Shown in pieces: positions 34,129 to 42,957 of a DNA stretch of 64,000 nucleotides. Origin of the DNA: Rhodospirillaceae bacterium (lineage in GTDB: Bacteria; Pseudomonadota; Alphaproteobacteria; GCA-2731375). Numbering within the stretch: the stretch's first letter is position 1; each line of letters starts with the position of its first letter. The DNA lies in NCBI GenBank assembly GCA_018701215.1, contig JABIWH010000050.1, positions 62,001 through 126,000 of the forward strand, in the 5' to 3' direction. The notes under the pieces are model-generated. The model was not told the origin of the DNA and ran no database searches. It saw nothing but the letters and a program-made list of their open reading frames with translations. Position numbers and translations under genes: made by a program.

Positions 34129-35316
34129 ATGAGCGAAAGCAAACTGCCCCTTGAGGGCATCCGCGTACTTGATCTGACCCACGCCCGCGCCGGGCCCACC
34201 GCCGTGCGCCAATTGGCGGATTGGGGCGCCGATGCGATCAAGATCGAGGTGCCGGCGAACAAGGAAGAAGGCCTGGGCGGGGCCCGCCACGGCCCGGATT
34301 TTCTCAATTTGCATCGTAACAAACGGGCTTTGAGCCTGAATCTGAAAACTCCCGAGGGGCTGGAAATCTTCATGGCCCTGGCCAAAGACGCCGACGTTAT
34401 CGTCGAGAATTTCCGGGCCGAGGTAAAGCATCGCCTGGGCGTCGACTATGAAAGCGTGCGCGCCATCAACCCCCGCATCATCTACGGCTCCATTTCAGGC
34501 TTTGGGCAGACCGGCCCGATCTCGAAACGTGCCGGTGTCGATCAGATCGCCCAGGGCATGGGCGGACTGATGTCCATCACGGGTCTGCCGGGACAAGGCC
34601 CCGTGCGGGTCGGCATCCCCATCGCCGACCTTACGGCGGGCATGTATCTGGCCCAGGGTATCCTGTTGGCCCTGATAGAACGCAGCCAATCGGGGCAAGG
34701 CCAGTGGGTTCATACCTCGTTGTTGGAAGCGCAGATTTCAATGCTGGATTTCCAAGCCGCGCGTTGGCTGATCGATGAAGATGTGCCCGGCCAGGCCGGC
34801 AACGACCACCCCACGGGTATTCCCATGGGGGCATTCAAGACGGCGGATAGCGCGGTCAACATTGCGGCTGCAGGGGGCAGGCTGTGGACCCGTTTTCTGG
34901 AAGTCGCCGGCGCCCAGGAACTGGCCGAACACCCCGACTATGTTTCCGCCAAGTTGCGTTCACAAAACCGCGCGGCGCTGAATGAAGTGATCGGCGAAAT
35001 CATGGCCAAGCGGACCAGCCAGGACTGGATCGAGTCCCTAAGCGAGGCCGGTGTGCCCTGCGGCCCCATCAATAGCATCGACCAGACCTTCGCCGAACCA
35101 CAGGTACAGCACCTGGGCATTGCCCAGCCCATGCATCATCCGGTCAAGGGCTCGGTCAAGGTCGTCGGACAGCCGGTGCATCTGGAACGCACGCCGCAAC
35201 CGCCGGAGATACGCAAACCGACCCCGGATGCGGGCGGCAATACCGACGAAGTGCTGGCGGAACTGGGCTATGACGAGGCCCGCATTGATGATCTGCGCCA
35301 ACGCGGCGTGGTTTAG
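34129..35316 (+). CDS. CaiB/BaiF family (class III) CoA-transferase
   Basis: A 395-residue enzyme that exchanges CoA between carboxylic acids. Family blocks: GIRVLDLTHARAGPTAVRQL at the N terminus, NLHRNKRALSLNLKTPEGLE, VDVIVENF-like ADVIVENFRAEV, YGSISGFGQTGP, and the catalytic aspartate region AGVDQIAQGMGGLMSITG. The C-terminal domain has GVPCGPINSIDQ. Pattern matches formyl-CoA/carnitine CoA-transferase relatives; substrate unknown. ATG 34129 follows GAGGAA; the frame extends upstream to 34072 into the long hairpin, which I exclude. Its 3' end overlaps the convergent HIT gene by four bases. Confidence 0.92.
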   Translation: MSESKLPLEGIRVLDLTHARAGPTAVRQLADWGADAIKIEVPANKEEGLGGARHGPDFLNLHRNKRALSLNLKTPEGLEIFMALAKDADVIVENFRAEVKHRLGVDYESVRAINPRIIYGSISGFGQTGPISKRAGVDQIAQGMGGLMSITGLPGQGPVRVGIPIADLTAGMYLAQGILLALIERSQSGQGQWVHTSLLEAQISMLDFQAARWLIDEDVPGQAGNDHPTGIPMGAFKTADSAVNIAAAGGRLWTRFLEVAGAQELAEHPDYVSAKLRSQNRAALNEVIGEIMAKRTSQDWIESLSEAGVPCGPINSIDQTFAEPQVQHLGIAQPMHHPVKGSVKVVGQPVHLERTPQPPEIRKPTPDAGGNTDEVLAELGYDEARIDDLRQRGVV

Positions 35317-35741
35317 ACTGCCGATGCCAATTCGGCCATGATCTTGTTGTAGACCTCTTCGATACGCGCCATGTCGCCGGGCGCGTGGCCCCAGTTCATC
35401 ATGGCGCCATCGGTTAGACGGCGGGGAAAGATATGGCTGTGATAATGCAGCACGGTCTGTCCCGCCGCCGGGCCATTGGCCTGTATGATGTTGATGCCCT
35501 CGGGTTCCAGGGCTGCTTGCAGCGCACGGGCAATTTTTTGCGCGGTGGGAAGCACCGCCGCCAGATCCGCCCCGTCGGCATCCAGCAGATTGACCGCATG
35601 GGCCTTGGTAATGACCAGGCAATGGCCATCGTTAAATGGATTGATATCCATCATCGCATAGGTGCGGTCGTCCTCGTACAGCTTGAACGACGAGATCTCG
35701 CCGGCAATGATTTTGCAGAAAATGCAGTCCGTATCGGCCAT
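35313..35741 (-). CDS. HIT family nucleotide-binding protein
   Basis: A 142-residue histidine-triad protein. It begins MADTDCIFCKIIAGEI with a C-x-x-C zinc-type pair and ends the core with QTVLHYHSHIFPRR, the H-x-H-x-H catalytic triad of HinT/HIT hydrolases that cleave nucleoside phosphoramidates or dinucleotides. ATG 35741 is the family start; the frame runs on to 35846 but that part has no similarity. It is convergent with the CoA-transferase gene. Confidence 0.93.
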   Translation of the reverse strand: MADTDCIFCKIIAGEISSFKLYEDDRTYAMMDINPFNDGHCLVITKAHAVNLLDADGADLAAVLPTAQKIARALQAALEPEGINIIQANGPAAGQTVLHYHSHIFPRRLTDGAMMNWGHAPGDMARIEEVYNKIMAELASAV

Positions 35742-35879
35742 GGTTGATTTCCATCTATAAGCATTCCCATGTGAATTTAAGCAACTTCGCTTGCGACCGC
35801 CAGACTGAAATCTATATAAATTAGGGCGTAATGGCACTAACATCATTTTCCCTGCGGCACCAAGGACGAGGCTGCGACC

Positions 35880-36308
35880 ATGTCCAGGGACGGTACGTTG
35901 ATATTGTTGCTCGCGGCGCAGTTTTTGGCGCCGTTCGTGCTGGCCCTGCTATTGGGTCGCGGCCCGGATCAAGCGGTGACTGAAGACAAACGCTCGAATA
36001 ATCGACGCAAATCGCCACCAGGCAACGAAGCGGAACTGGCCTCGCCGGGCCATGACGATTGGCCGTTGATTACGGAATTTACCTACCGGCGCGATAGATT
36101 CAAACGCTGGCTCCTGGCGGCAGGGTTTGGCGCCTCGGTACTTGCGTTGGCCGGCATGCCCCTCTCGGCGATCGGCGTATTATTTTTATGCCCTTTATAC
36201 GGCGCCCTGACACACCTGCGCTGTCCCCGCTGTGAGACCGTCACCTCGCTAAAAGGCGTCACCGACGGCCACAGCTGCCGGCGTTGCGGCCAGCGGCTGC
36301 GTTACTAG
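35880..36308 (+). CDS. membrane protein with C-terminal zinc ribbon, unknown function
   Basis: A 142-residue protein I cannot assign. A hydrophobic N-terminal segment (about 7-25, LILLLAAQFLAPFVLALLL) is followed by a charged region, a second hydrophobic pair at ~79-110, and a C-terminal ribbon with C-P-R-C and C-R-R-C that should bind one zinc. The stop codon TAG (36306-36308) is part of the CTAG end of a repeat element, so the original C terminus may have been changed by its insertion. Start ATG 35880 is the first in frame; no strong ribosome site is seen. Confidence 0.6.
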   Translation: MSRDGTLILLLAAQFLAPFVLALLLGRGPDQAVTEDKRSNNRRKSPPGNEAELASPGHDDWPLITEFTYRRDRFKRWLLAAGFGASVLALAGMPLSAIGVLFLCPLYGALTHLRCPRCETVTSLKGVTDGHSCRRCGQRLRY

Positions 36309-36422
36309 GGCGCATTCGAAGAAAATGCGCCCAGACTCTTAAGAATCGAGCAATTGAACCAATCACTTAAGTCGCGCCAAATAAGCTACGGTGGCGACAC
36401 CGATTATTTGAAAATTGCTCTA
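36305..36422. repeat. ~119-bp two-hairpin repeat element, copy 1
   Basis: This segment is about 92% identical (I count roughly nine differences) to the reverse complement of 63339-63457. Its left end folds as AGGGCGCATT...AATGCGCC and the larger part as GAGCAATT...AATTGCTC with an inner GTCGCGCCA/TGGCGAC stem. The ends are CTAG and CTAA. It fills the whole gap between two convergent genes and its ends form both of their stop codons. It behaves like a small mobile palindromic element and may act as a bidirectional terminator. Confidence 0.8.
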
Positions 36423-37649
36423 ATCCAACGACTGCCGCTCGCCCTTGCGAAAGGGGCCGCGTTCGGCCAGATACTCGATATCCTGGCCGACCTCCTTGCG
36501 TTCATGTTCCAGATAGTTGGCTACCGCATCGCGAAAACCGGGATCACGAATGTAATGCGCGCTATGGGTCTGCGTTGGCCGATAGCCCCGGGCGATTTTG
36601 TGCGGCCCCTGGGCGCCGGCCTCGACACGGGCCAGGCCGTGCTGGATGGCATAGTCGATGGCTTGATAGTAACAGACTTCGAAATGCAAAAACGGATGGT
36701 CCTCGATACAGCCCCAATAGCGGCCAAACAACGCCTCGCGGCCGATCAGGTTCAAGGCACCCGCGATATAGCGCCCCTCGCGCCGGCACATGATCAGCAA
36801 GATCCGATCCGCCATGCTTTCGGTGATCAGCGAGAAGAACTGCCGGTTCAAATAGGGCTCACCCCATTTGCGGCTGCCCGTGTCGGTATAGAACTGATAG
36901 AAGGCATCCCAGTGCGCCTCGGTCAGGTCAGCGCCACTGATCCATTCGATTTCGATACCGTTCTCCAGCGCACCGCGCCGCTCACGCCGGATGTTCTTGC
37001 GCTTGCGCGAGGACAAATCATCGAGGAAATCATCAAAGCTGCCGTAACCTTGATTGTACCAATGGTATTGCTGGTCAGCACGTTTTAGAAAATCCGCATC
37101 CTCCAACAGATCCCATTCAGCCTCGGGCAGGAAATTGACGCTGACCGTGGCGATATTCAGATGCTCCGCCGCGCCGATCAGCCCCGCCGCCAGTTGCCGT
37201 TGTACTGTAACCCGGTCCAGACCCCGGCGCACCAACAGGCGCGCGCCGGTGGCGGGTGTAAACGGCACCGCCGCCAGCAGCTTTGGATAATAGCGTCCGC
37301 CGGCGCGCTCGTACGCATCGGCCCAGCCATAGTCGAAGACAAACTCGCCGCGGCTATGACTTTTTACGTAGAGCGGCACACAGCCCGCCGGTGGCCCATC
37401 CTGTGGGTCGTCCAGCAACAGATGCACCGGCCCCCAGCCCGTGCGGCCATGCACGCAGCCGCTCTCCTCCAACGCCAACAGGAAAGCGTGGCTGAGAAAG
37501 GGGTCTTCGTCACCGGCACAGGCATCCCAATGCCCGGCCGGTATATCGCCCATGGATTGGACGATGCGCGCGACCACACCCTCCTCGCCGTCCCCTTCCG
37601 TCATCGGTTGTCCGTCATGCTCTGTCCCAGTTGATTCCCCAACCGCCAT
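36420..37649 (-). CDS. FemAB-like (DUF482) GNAT-fold acyltransferase
   Basis: A 409-residue cytoplasmic protein of the FemAB-like family often labelled 'peptidoglycan biosynthesis/recognition'. Diagnostic blocks are GHWDACAGDEDPFLSHAFL, YVKSHSRGEFVFDYGWADAY, LSSRKRKNIRRERRGALENG, FYTDTGSRKWGEPYLNRQFF and FHFEVCYYQAIDYAI-like FLHFEVCYYQAIDYA followed by EAGAQGPHKIARGY. The reaction is not known for this group; a tRNA-dependent or CoA-dependent transfer is assumed from fold. It starts seven bases after the RidA stop on the same strand. Its stop codon lies in the CTAG-type end of the repeat element. Confidence 0.85.
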   Translation of the reverse strand: MAVGESTGTEHDGQPMTEGDGEEGVVARIVQSMGDIPAGHWDACAGDEDPFLSHAFLLALEESGCVHGRTGWGPVHLLLDDPQDGPPAGCVPLYVKSHSRGEFVFDYGWADAYERAGGRYYPKLLAAVPFTPATGARLLVRRGLDRVTVQRQLAAGLIGAAEHLNIATVSVNFLPEAEWDLLEDADFLKRADQQYHWYNQGYGSFDDFLDDLSSRKRKNIRRERRGALENGIEIEWISGADLTEAHWDAFYQFYTDTGSRKWGEPYLNRQFFSLITESMADRILLIMCRREGRYIAGALNLIGREALFGRYWGCIEDHPFLHFEVCYYQAIDYAIQHGLARVEAGAQGPHKIARGYRPTQTHSAHYIRDPGFRDAVANYLEHERKEVGQDIEYLAERGPFRKGERQSLD

Positions 37650-37656
37650 AGTGCCG

Positions 37657-38124
37657 CTATTTCACCTCGAACACCGCATCTATTTCCACGGCCACGTTGA
37701 ACGGCAAGGCCGGCGCACCGACGGCGAAGCGAGCATGCCGCCCGGCATCGCCAAAAATATCGACCATCAGGTCGGAGGCGCCATTGATGACTTGTGGGTG
37801 GTTGTGGAAATCCGGCGTGCAATTGACGAAACCGCCCAATTTCACGCAGCGGACGACCCGGTCCAGATCGCCGTCACAGGCCGCCTTGAGCTGGGCGATA
37901 ATATTCAAAACCACGACACGGGCGGCGGCCTGGCCCTCTTCGACAGAGAATTCCGCACCGACCTTGCCGACAAAATTTCGCTCACCGCCAACCCAGGGCA
38001 CCTGGCCGGAAACAAAAACCTGATTGCCCGTGCGCACGTAAGGTACATAATTCGCCGCTGGCGCCGGTGCGTCGGGCAAGGTGATATCCAATGCCTTCAG
38101 CTGCGCCTCAATTTCTCCAGCCAT
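37657..38124 (-). CDS. RidA family protein (YjgF/YER057c/UK114)
   Basis: A 155-residue member of the RidA/Rid superfamily, small trimeric proteins that hydrolyse reactive enamine/imine intermediates. The strands VRTGNQVFVSGQVPW and the end block ARFAVGAPALPFNVAVEID are typical, with the carboxylate-binding Arg in RHARFAVG. This length and the VGAPALPFNVAVE ending place it in the YoaB/Rid-like clade common in proteobacteria rather than archetypal RidA. It precedes the FemAB-like gene by seven bases. Confidence 0.88.
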   Translation of the reverse strand: MAGEIEAQLKALDITLPDAPAPAANYVPYVRTGNQVFVSGQVPWVGGERNFVGKVGAEFSVEEGQAAARVVVLNIIAQLKAACDGDLDRVVRCVKLGGFVNCTPDFHNHPQVINGASDLMVDIFGDAGRHARFAVGAPALPFNVAVEIDAVFEVK

Positions 38125-38217
38125 TTCGGCCTCCCATCTGTCTTAGAATCAGTTTTGTGCAGAAAATTCAGTTTGCACCTCGCAACGGCGGACGTGAATA
38201 CCTATTCTTAAAGGACC

Positions 38218-39462
38218 ATGAATATTCTACAAACAACGACGGGCCGCGCGGGCAAAATCAGCCAATGGCTAATACAGCGCGGCCTGGCCGGCGACACCGT
38301 GGCGCAGCTGGCGACCGGGCTGTGCGATCACCTCGCAGCCCAGGGCGTGCCTTTGTTGCGGGCCTTTATTGGCTTGCAGACCTTGCATCCGCTTTATGGC
38401 GGTTACGCTTATATCTGGCGCCGTGGGGTGGAGGATCTGTCAGTAGATTCCTATCTGCGCCAGCAAGGCCACAATAGCGACTTCCTGGCCAGCCCCCTGC
38501 ATCACATGCGCCAGAATCGGATTTTGCGCTTTCGCCAGAATCTGGAGACCACGGCGGAACCGGAATACCCGATCTATCAGATGTTTCGGGACGAAGGTGG
38601 CACCGACTATTTCGTCCGCCTTTTCCCCTTCGCCCGCGCCGATGGGCCGGTGCGGGAAGACGGCGTCATGATATCCCTGTTGTTCGATCAAGCCGGTGGA
38701 TTGGCGGCGGATGAGCTGGCTGAGCTGGAGGTCATATTGCAGGTCTTCGCCCTTGCGGCGCGCAGTGCCGCGACCTACGCCACGGCGCAAAGCGTGGCGC
38801 ATACCTATCTGGGCAAGGATGCGGGCCAGCGGGTGCTGGACGGCGATATCGACCGGGGCAGCACATCCAGCATGCGGGCGGTGATCTTTTTCGCCGATCT
38901 GCGCGGTTTCACGCCCCTCTCGGAACAGCTACCGGGCCCGGAATTGCTGAGCATGCTGGACGATTATCTCGATGCCATCGCACGCGGCGTGTTACAACGT
39001 GGGGGCGAGGTTCTGAAATTTCTTGGTGATGGTGTGCTGGCGGTATTTGAAATCAGCGGCGACGACACGGAATGCCAGACTGCCTGCCAGCAGGGCATGG
39101 CGGCGGGCCGGGATGCCTTTGCCGCCATTGAGGCCTTGAATGCCGCACGCCAGGCACAGGAGCAACCGACCATGGCGTTGGATCTGGCGCTGCATATTGG
39201 CGATGTGCTGTATGGCAATGTGGGGGCCGAGGGGCGGTTGGACTTTACCGTCATTGGTCCGGCCGTGAATGAAGCCAGCCGGATTGAGGCCATGTGCGGT
39301 ACGCTGGACCGTAGCTGGCTGGTCTCGGAAGCTTTCTATCATTCAGCACGCCATTGCAGCGATACCATGGAAGCCATGGGAAGGCACCCCTTGCGCGGCT
39401 TGATTGGCGAGCGGGCCCTCTACAGCCTGCCCCACCAAGGGCAGGAGGCAGGCCGAACATGA
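38218..39462 (+). CDS. class III adenylate/guanylate cyclase, soluble
   Basis: A 414-residue soluble protein. The N-terminal ~200 residues form a conserved alphaproteobacterial sensor-like region (PLLRAFIGLQTLHPLYGGYA, VRLFPFARADG, MISLLFDQAGGL). The C-terminal cyclase domain has metal-binding Asp in VIFFADLRGF and LGDGVLAVF, the purine-contact lysine in LKFLGDG, Thr in FTVIGPAVN and the Asn and Arg of AVNEASRIE, so adenylate cyclase activity is expected. It is divergent from ridA. Its stop overlaps the start of the agmatine deiminase gene by four bases (ATGA), so cAMP signalling and agmatine use share one transcript here. Confidence 0.88.
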   Translation: MNILQTTTGRAGKISQWLIQRGLAGDTVAQLATGLCDHLAAQGVPLLRAFIGLQTLHPLYGGYAYIWRRGVEDLSVDSYLRQQGHNSDFLASPLHHMRQNRILRFRQNLETTAEPEYPIYQMFRDEGGTDYFVRLFPFARADGPVREDGVMISLLFDQAGGLAADELAELEVILQVFALAARSAATYATAQSVAHTYLGKDAGQRVLDGDIDRGSTSSMRAVIFFADLRGFTPLSEQLPGPELLSMLDDYLDAIARGVLQRGGEVLKFLGDGVLAVFEISGDDTECQTACQQGMAAGRDAFAAIEALNAARQAQEQPTMALDLALHIGDVLYGNVGAEGRLDFTVIGPAVNEASRIEAMCGTLDRSWLVSEAFYHSARHCSDTMEAMGRHPLRGLIGERALYSLPHQGQEAGRT

Positions 39463-40478
39463 ACACGACGCCGGCCGAAGACGGCTTCTACATGCCGCCC
39501 GACTGGGGGCCGCACGAACGCTGTTGGATGGCTTGGCCCTGTCATATGGGCGCCTGGGGCGAAAGCATCGACCAGGCCTGTCTGGCCACCGCCGCCCTGG
39601 CCCGGGCCATCGCCACCTACGAGCCGGTGAATATGCTGGTGCCCGGAGAATTAATCCCCCTGGCGCGTTTGCAATTGGGCAGCCTGGTAACGATCTGGGA
39701 GGCGGAGCTGGATGATTCCTGGAGCCGGGATATCGCGCCGAATTTCTTGATCGATGGCGAGGGCGGCCTGGCCGGCGCGGTCTTTGACTTCAACGCCTGG
39801 GGCAACAAGCATCACGATTACCGCAATGATGCGAAACTGGGCGAATGGCTGTTGCGGGAATTGAACCTGCCCTGCTATCAGATTCCCATGACGCTTGAGG
39901 GCGGCGCCATCCACGTGGATGGATCGGGCACCTTGATTACCACCGAGTCCGTCGCCTTTAACACCGATCGTAATCCGACCCTGGACAACCGCCAGATCGA
40001 AGAACGGTTGGCGCTGTATTTCGGTATCCGCAAAGTGATCTGGCTGCGCGAGGGCCTGGTTGGCGACAAGGCCGACGGACAGGTCAACAAGGTCGCGCGC
40101 TTCGTGGCGCCGGGCCGCATGATGTGCGCCGTCGCCTCCCACCGCAGCGACCCCAACCATGGCAATCTAAATGACAATCTGGCCCAACTGGCCGACGAAC
40201 GCGACGCCCTGGGCCGGCCGTTGGAGTTGTTGGAACTGCCCCTGCCCACGGCTTTACAGCACCAGGACGGCCATTTGTTGACCCGTTCGTACCTGGATTT
40301 CTATCTTGGCACCGGTGCGGTTTACGTACCCGCCTTTGACGATCCGGCGGATGAGGCGGCGGCCCGGCTGATCGGCGATGCCTTTCCCAAGCGCGAAGTC
40401 GTGCAACTGGACATGGCCGAGATCGCCCATCGCGGCGGCGCCATCCATTGTATGACCCAGCAGCAACCCAAGGTCTGA
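39459..40478 (+). CDS. aguA: agmatine deiminase / peptidyl-arginine deiminase-type enzyme
   Basis: A 339-residue guanidino-modifying enzyme that converts agmatine to N-carbamoylputrescine and ammonia. It begins with the family block GFYMPPDWGPHERCWMAWP, contains the substrate-binding W-S-R-D-I-A-P segment, LEGGAIHVDGSG with the catalytic histidine, and ends with the nucleophile C331 in RGGAIHCMTQQQP. Start ATG 39459 overlaps the cyclase stop. The next step enzyme, N-carbamoylputrescine amidase, is not in the window; the tenA-like gene follows after eight bases. Confidence 0.92.
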   Translation: MNTTPAEDGFYMPPDWGPHERCWMAWPCHMGAWGESIDQACLATAALARAIATYEPVNMLVPGELIPLARLQLGSLVTIWEAELDDSWSRDIAPNFLIDGEGGLAGAVFDFNAWGNKHHDYRNDAKLGEWLLRELNLPCYQIPMTLEGGAIHVDGSGTLITTESVAFNTDRNPTLDNRQIEERLALYFGIRKVIWLREGLVGDKADGQVNKVARFVAPGRMMCAVASHRSDPNHGNLNDNLAQLADERDALGRPLELLELPLPTALQHQDGHLLTRSYLDFYLGTGAVYVPAFDDPADEAAARLIGDAFPKREVVQLDMAEIAHRGGAIHCMTQQQPKV

Positions 40479-40486
40479 AGCCGTCC

Positions 40487-41158
40487 ATGTCCGATAATTT
40501 ATTCGCCCGCCTAAAGGCGGCCTGCCAGGATGACTGGCAGGCCTATACCGGGCACGACTTCGTACGCCAGTTGGCCGCCGGCACCTTGGCGCAAGCATCG
40601 TTCCAGCACTATCTGGGCCAGGATTATCTGTTCCTGATCCATTTTGCCCGCGCCTATGCCCTGGCCGCCTACAAGACCACGGACCTGGGCGAAATGCGCA
40701 GCGCCGTGGCCAGCTTGGATGGCATCCTGAATACGGAAATGGCCCTGCATATCGAATACTGCCAAGGCTGGGGCCTGGACGAAACCGCGATGACAGCCCT
40801 GCCCGAGGCCAAGGCAACCATGGCCTATACGCGCTTCGTGCTCGAATCCGGCATGGCCGGCGACAGCCTGGATCTATATGTGGCGCTGGCCCCCTGCGTC
40901 ATTGGTTATGGCGAGATCGGCGCCGCCCTGGCGGCGGACCCAGGCACGGTGCTGGCGGACAATTCCTATGCCAGCTGGATTGAAATGTATGCCAGCGCCG
41001 ATTACCAGGAAGTAGCCCTGGGCGCCGACGCGCAACTGGACCGCCTGGGCGAACAGCGCCTGACCCCGGCACGCTTCGAGGCCCTGGCGCGGACTTTTCG
41101 CCAGGCCACCCGGCTGGAGGCGGATTTCTGGCAGATGGGTCTGACCCTGGCACCGTGA
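40487..41158 (+). CDS. tenA: TenA family thiaminase II / aminopyrimidine hydrolase
   Basis: A 223-residue all-helical protein of the TenA family. The catalytic cysteine is C137 in LAPCVIGYGEIG, corresponding to the active-site Cys of TenA in the L-x-P-C-x-x-G-Y-x-E-I-G block. The N-terminal region (RQLAAGTLAQASFQHYLGQD) is equally characteristic. TenA hydrolyses the aminopyrimidine of degraded thiamine for salvage. No thi genes adjoin it; it is the last gene of an operon with a cyclase and an agmatine deiminase, so the context gives no extra support for a thiamine role. ATG 40487 is used. Confidence 0.9.
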   Translation: MSDNLFARLKAACQDDWQAYTGHDFVRQLAAGTLAQASFQHYLGQDYLFLIHFARAYALAAYKTTDLGEMRSAVASLDGILNTEMALHIEYCQGWGLDETAMTALPEAKATMAYTRFVLESGMAGDSLDLYVALAPCVIGYGEIGAALAADPGTVLADNSYASWIEMYASADYQEVALGADAQLDRLGEQRLTPARFEALARTFRQATRLEADFWQMGLTLAP

Positions 41159-41270
41159 CCTGATCCGGGCGGCCACTGGCAACGATGCCTGCCAATTTCG
41201 ATGACGCCCGAAAGCTATTGTGTTGCTACAACGGTATCGTCGGCGTGAGCGGGGTGTCGTCATCGCGGAA

Positions 41271-42083
41271 CTAGCCATCCGCGAAGACCGTATGGACCGG
41301 ATAGCAACCGCCCGTATAGCTGACGTGGCTGACCAATCCGTCCTCGCCGCCCAGCCATAGATGCAACAAACAGCCAGGCGGCTCCATGGTCAGCGACAGG
41401 CGTTCTTCAGGCCCCGGCTCCAAGGCGATCTGGTGTGCCGTACCCGGCGCGGTCATGGCGACGGTGCCGGCGAAACGGCGGGTAATAAAGCGGTGTAGAT
41501 GGCCGGCCAGTATGGCCTCTACCTGACCATGCCGCCGCACCAGATCCGCCAGGCCGGTTCTGTCTTCAAGGCCCACTTTATCCATTTTCACCAGACCGGC
41601 GCGGAAGGGCGGATGGTGCATGAACAGGACTGTTGGCCGGTCGGGCTGTTCGCTTAGCTTTTCGTCCAGCCATTTCAGGCGGATCTCGCACAACTGCCCG
41701 CCGGACTGTCCGGGGACAAGGGTATCAAGCGCGATCAGACGCAGCGGCCAATCCTCTATGGTATATTGCATGAAGCCTTCCGGGCCCGCCAGATAGCCGT
41801 GTTCGGGAAAGGCGAGGCGCATGGCATCGCGGTCATCATGGTTGCCGGGGAGCAAATAAAACGGTGCCGCGAGTTGACCCAGCAGATCAGCCAATATGGC
41901 ATACTCGCCCGAGCCGCCGCTATCCACCAGATCACCCGTGCACAGGACAAAGTCGGGCGGCTGCGCCAGGCCGTTCAAATGCGCCACGGCCCTGCGCAAA
42001 TGCCGGGCGGTTTGATACATTCGGTCCGCCATGCCATGGGGCTCGGAAATATGGCAGTCGGAAATCTGTGCGAAATTAAACAT
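41271..42083 (-). CDS. metallophosphoesterase (CpdA-like 3',5'-cyclic nucleotide phosphodiesterase type)
   Basis: A 270-residue calcineurin-like phosphoesterase. Metal-binding motifs occur in order: FAQISDCHI (D-x-H), VLCTGDLVDSG (GDxxD), LLPGNHDDR (GNHD), FMHHPPFRAG and ILAGHLHRFITR (GHxH). The arrangement and length match CpdA/Icc-like cAMP phosphodiesterases, fitting the several cyclases in this window, but glycerophosphodiesterases share it. Start ATG 42083 is preferred to the longer 42125 start because FNFAQISDCH is the family N terminus. It is divergent from the SDR gene at 42138 with a 54-base spacer. Confidence 0.85.
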   Translation of the reverse strand: MFNFAQISDCHISEPHGMADRMYQTARHLRRAVAHLNGLAQPPDFVLCTGDLVDSGGSGEYAILADLLGQLAAPFYLLPGNHDDRDAMRLAFPEHGYLAGPEGFMQYTIEDWPLRLIALDTLVPGQSGGQLCEIRLKWLDEKLSEQPDRPTVLFMHHPPFRAGLVKMDKVGLEDRTGLADLVRRHGQVEAILAGHLHRFITRRFAGTVAMTAPGTAHQIALEPGPEERLSLTMEPPGCLLHLWLGGEDGLVSHVSYTGGCYPVHTVFADG

Positions 42084-42137
42084 GGAAGGCCTATAATCAT
42101 CCGCAAAACAACCACAGCTCATCATGGAGTAGAATGT

Positions 42138-42923
42138 ATGCAGGTCAAGGACTGGGTCGTGATTATCACCGGCGGCGGCACCGGGGTTGGGGCGGCGGCG
42201 GCATTGATGCTGGCGGAGGGCGGCGCCAAGATCGCCATCAACTATTCCCGCAGCGAACGGGAGGCGGAGGAAACCGCCCAGGCCTGCCAGAAACTGGGCG
42301 CCGAGACCCTGGTCTGTCAGGGCGATGTTTCCCAGGACGAGGACTGCCGCCGCATCGTCGCCGAAACGGTGGCGAAATGGGGCCGCGTTGATGGCCTGAT
42401 GAATAATGCCGGAACAACGCAGCTGGTGGCGGACGGCAATCTGGATGCGCTTTCAGCCGACGATTTCCTGCATATCTATTCCGTCAACGTGGTCGGCGCC
42501 TATCAGATGACCCGCGCCGTGGCCCCGCATATGAAAGCCCAGGGCCGGGGCAGCGTGGTCAACACATCCTCCATCGCCGGTGTCATGGGCATCGGCAGCT
42601 CCATTGCCTATGCCGCCTCCAAAGGTGCGATGAACACCATGACGTTGTCCTTGGCCCGCTTGCTGGCGCCCGAGATCCGCGTCAACGCCATCGCGCCCGG
42701 CTTTATCACGGGCCGGTGGTGGTTGGATAAGCTGGGCCAGGAAGGCTACGACAAAATGGTCGCGGGCGTGGAGGCGTCCGTACCTTTGAACCACGCCGGC
42801 ACGCCCGAAGACATGGCGGAAGCGGCATTGTTCCTACTGGCCAGCAGCGCCAATATCACCGGCGAAATTCTCATTTCAGACGGCGGCAACCACCTTGGCG
42901 GCGCACCCCTTATTGCACGTTAA
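42138..42923 (+). CDS. short-chain dehydrogenase/reductase (FabG-like)
   Basis: A 261-residue classical SDR. It has TGGGTGVGAAAALML (cofactor turn), MNNAG, the catalytic serine in NTSSIAG, the Y-A-A-S-K catalytic dyad, and APGFITGRW. A negatively charged residue after the second strand is absent and NYSRSEREAEE suggests NADP(H) preference. The substrate is unknown; it heads a long + strand run. ATG 42138 is chosen; the frame upstream to 41766 is antisense to the phosphoesterase gene and not coding. Confidence 0.9.
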   Translation: MQVKDWVVIITGGGTGVGAAAALMLAEGGAKIAINYSRSEREAEETAQACQKLGAETLVCQGDVSQDEDCRRIVAETVAKWGRVDGLMNNAGTTQLVADGNLDALSADDFLHIYSVNVVGAYQMTRAVAPHMKAQGRGSVVNTSSIAGVMGIGSSIAYAASKGAMNTMTLSLARLLAPEIRVNAIAPGFITGRWWLDKLGQEGYDKMVAGVEASVPLNHAGTPEDMAEAALFLLASSANITGEILISDGGNHLGGAPLIAR

Positions 42924-42957
42924 AAACGAAAATCTCTAGATTAGGAAACCCATCTCA

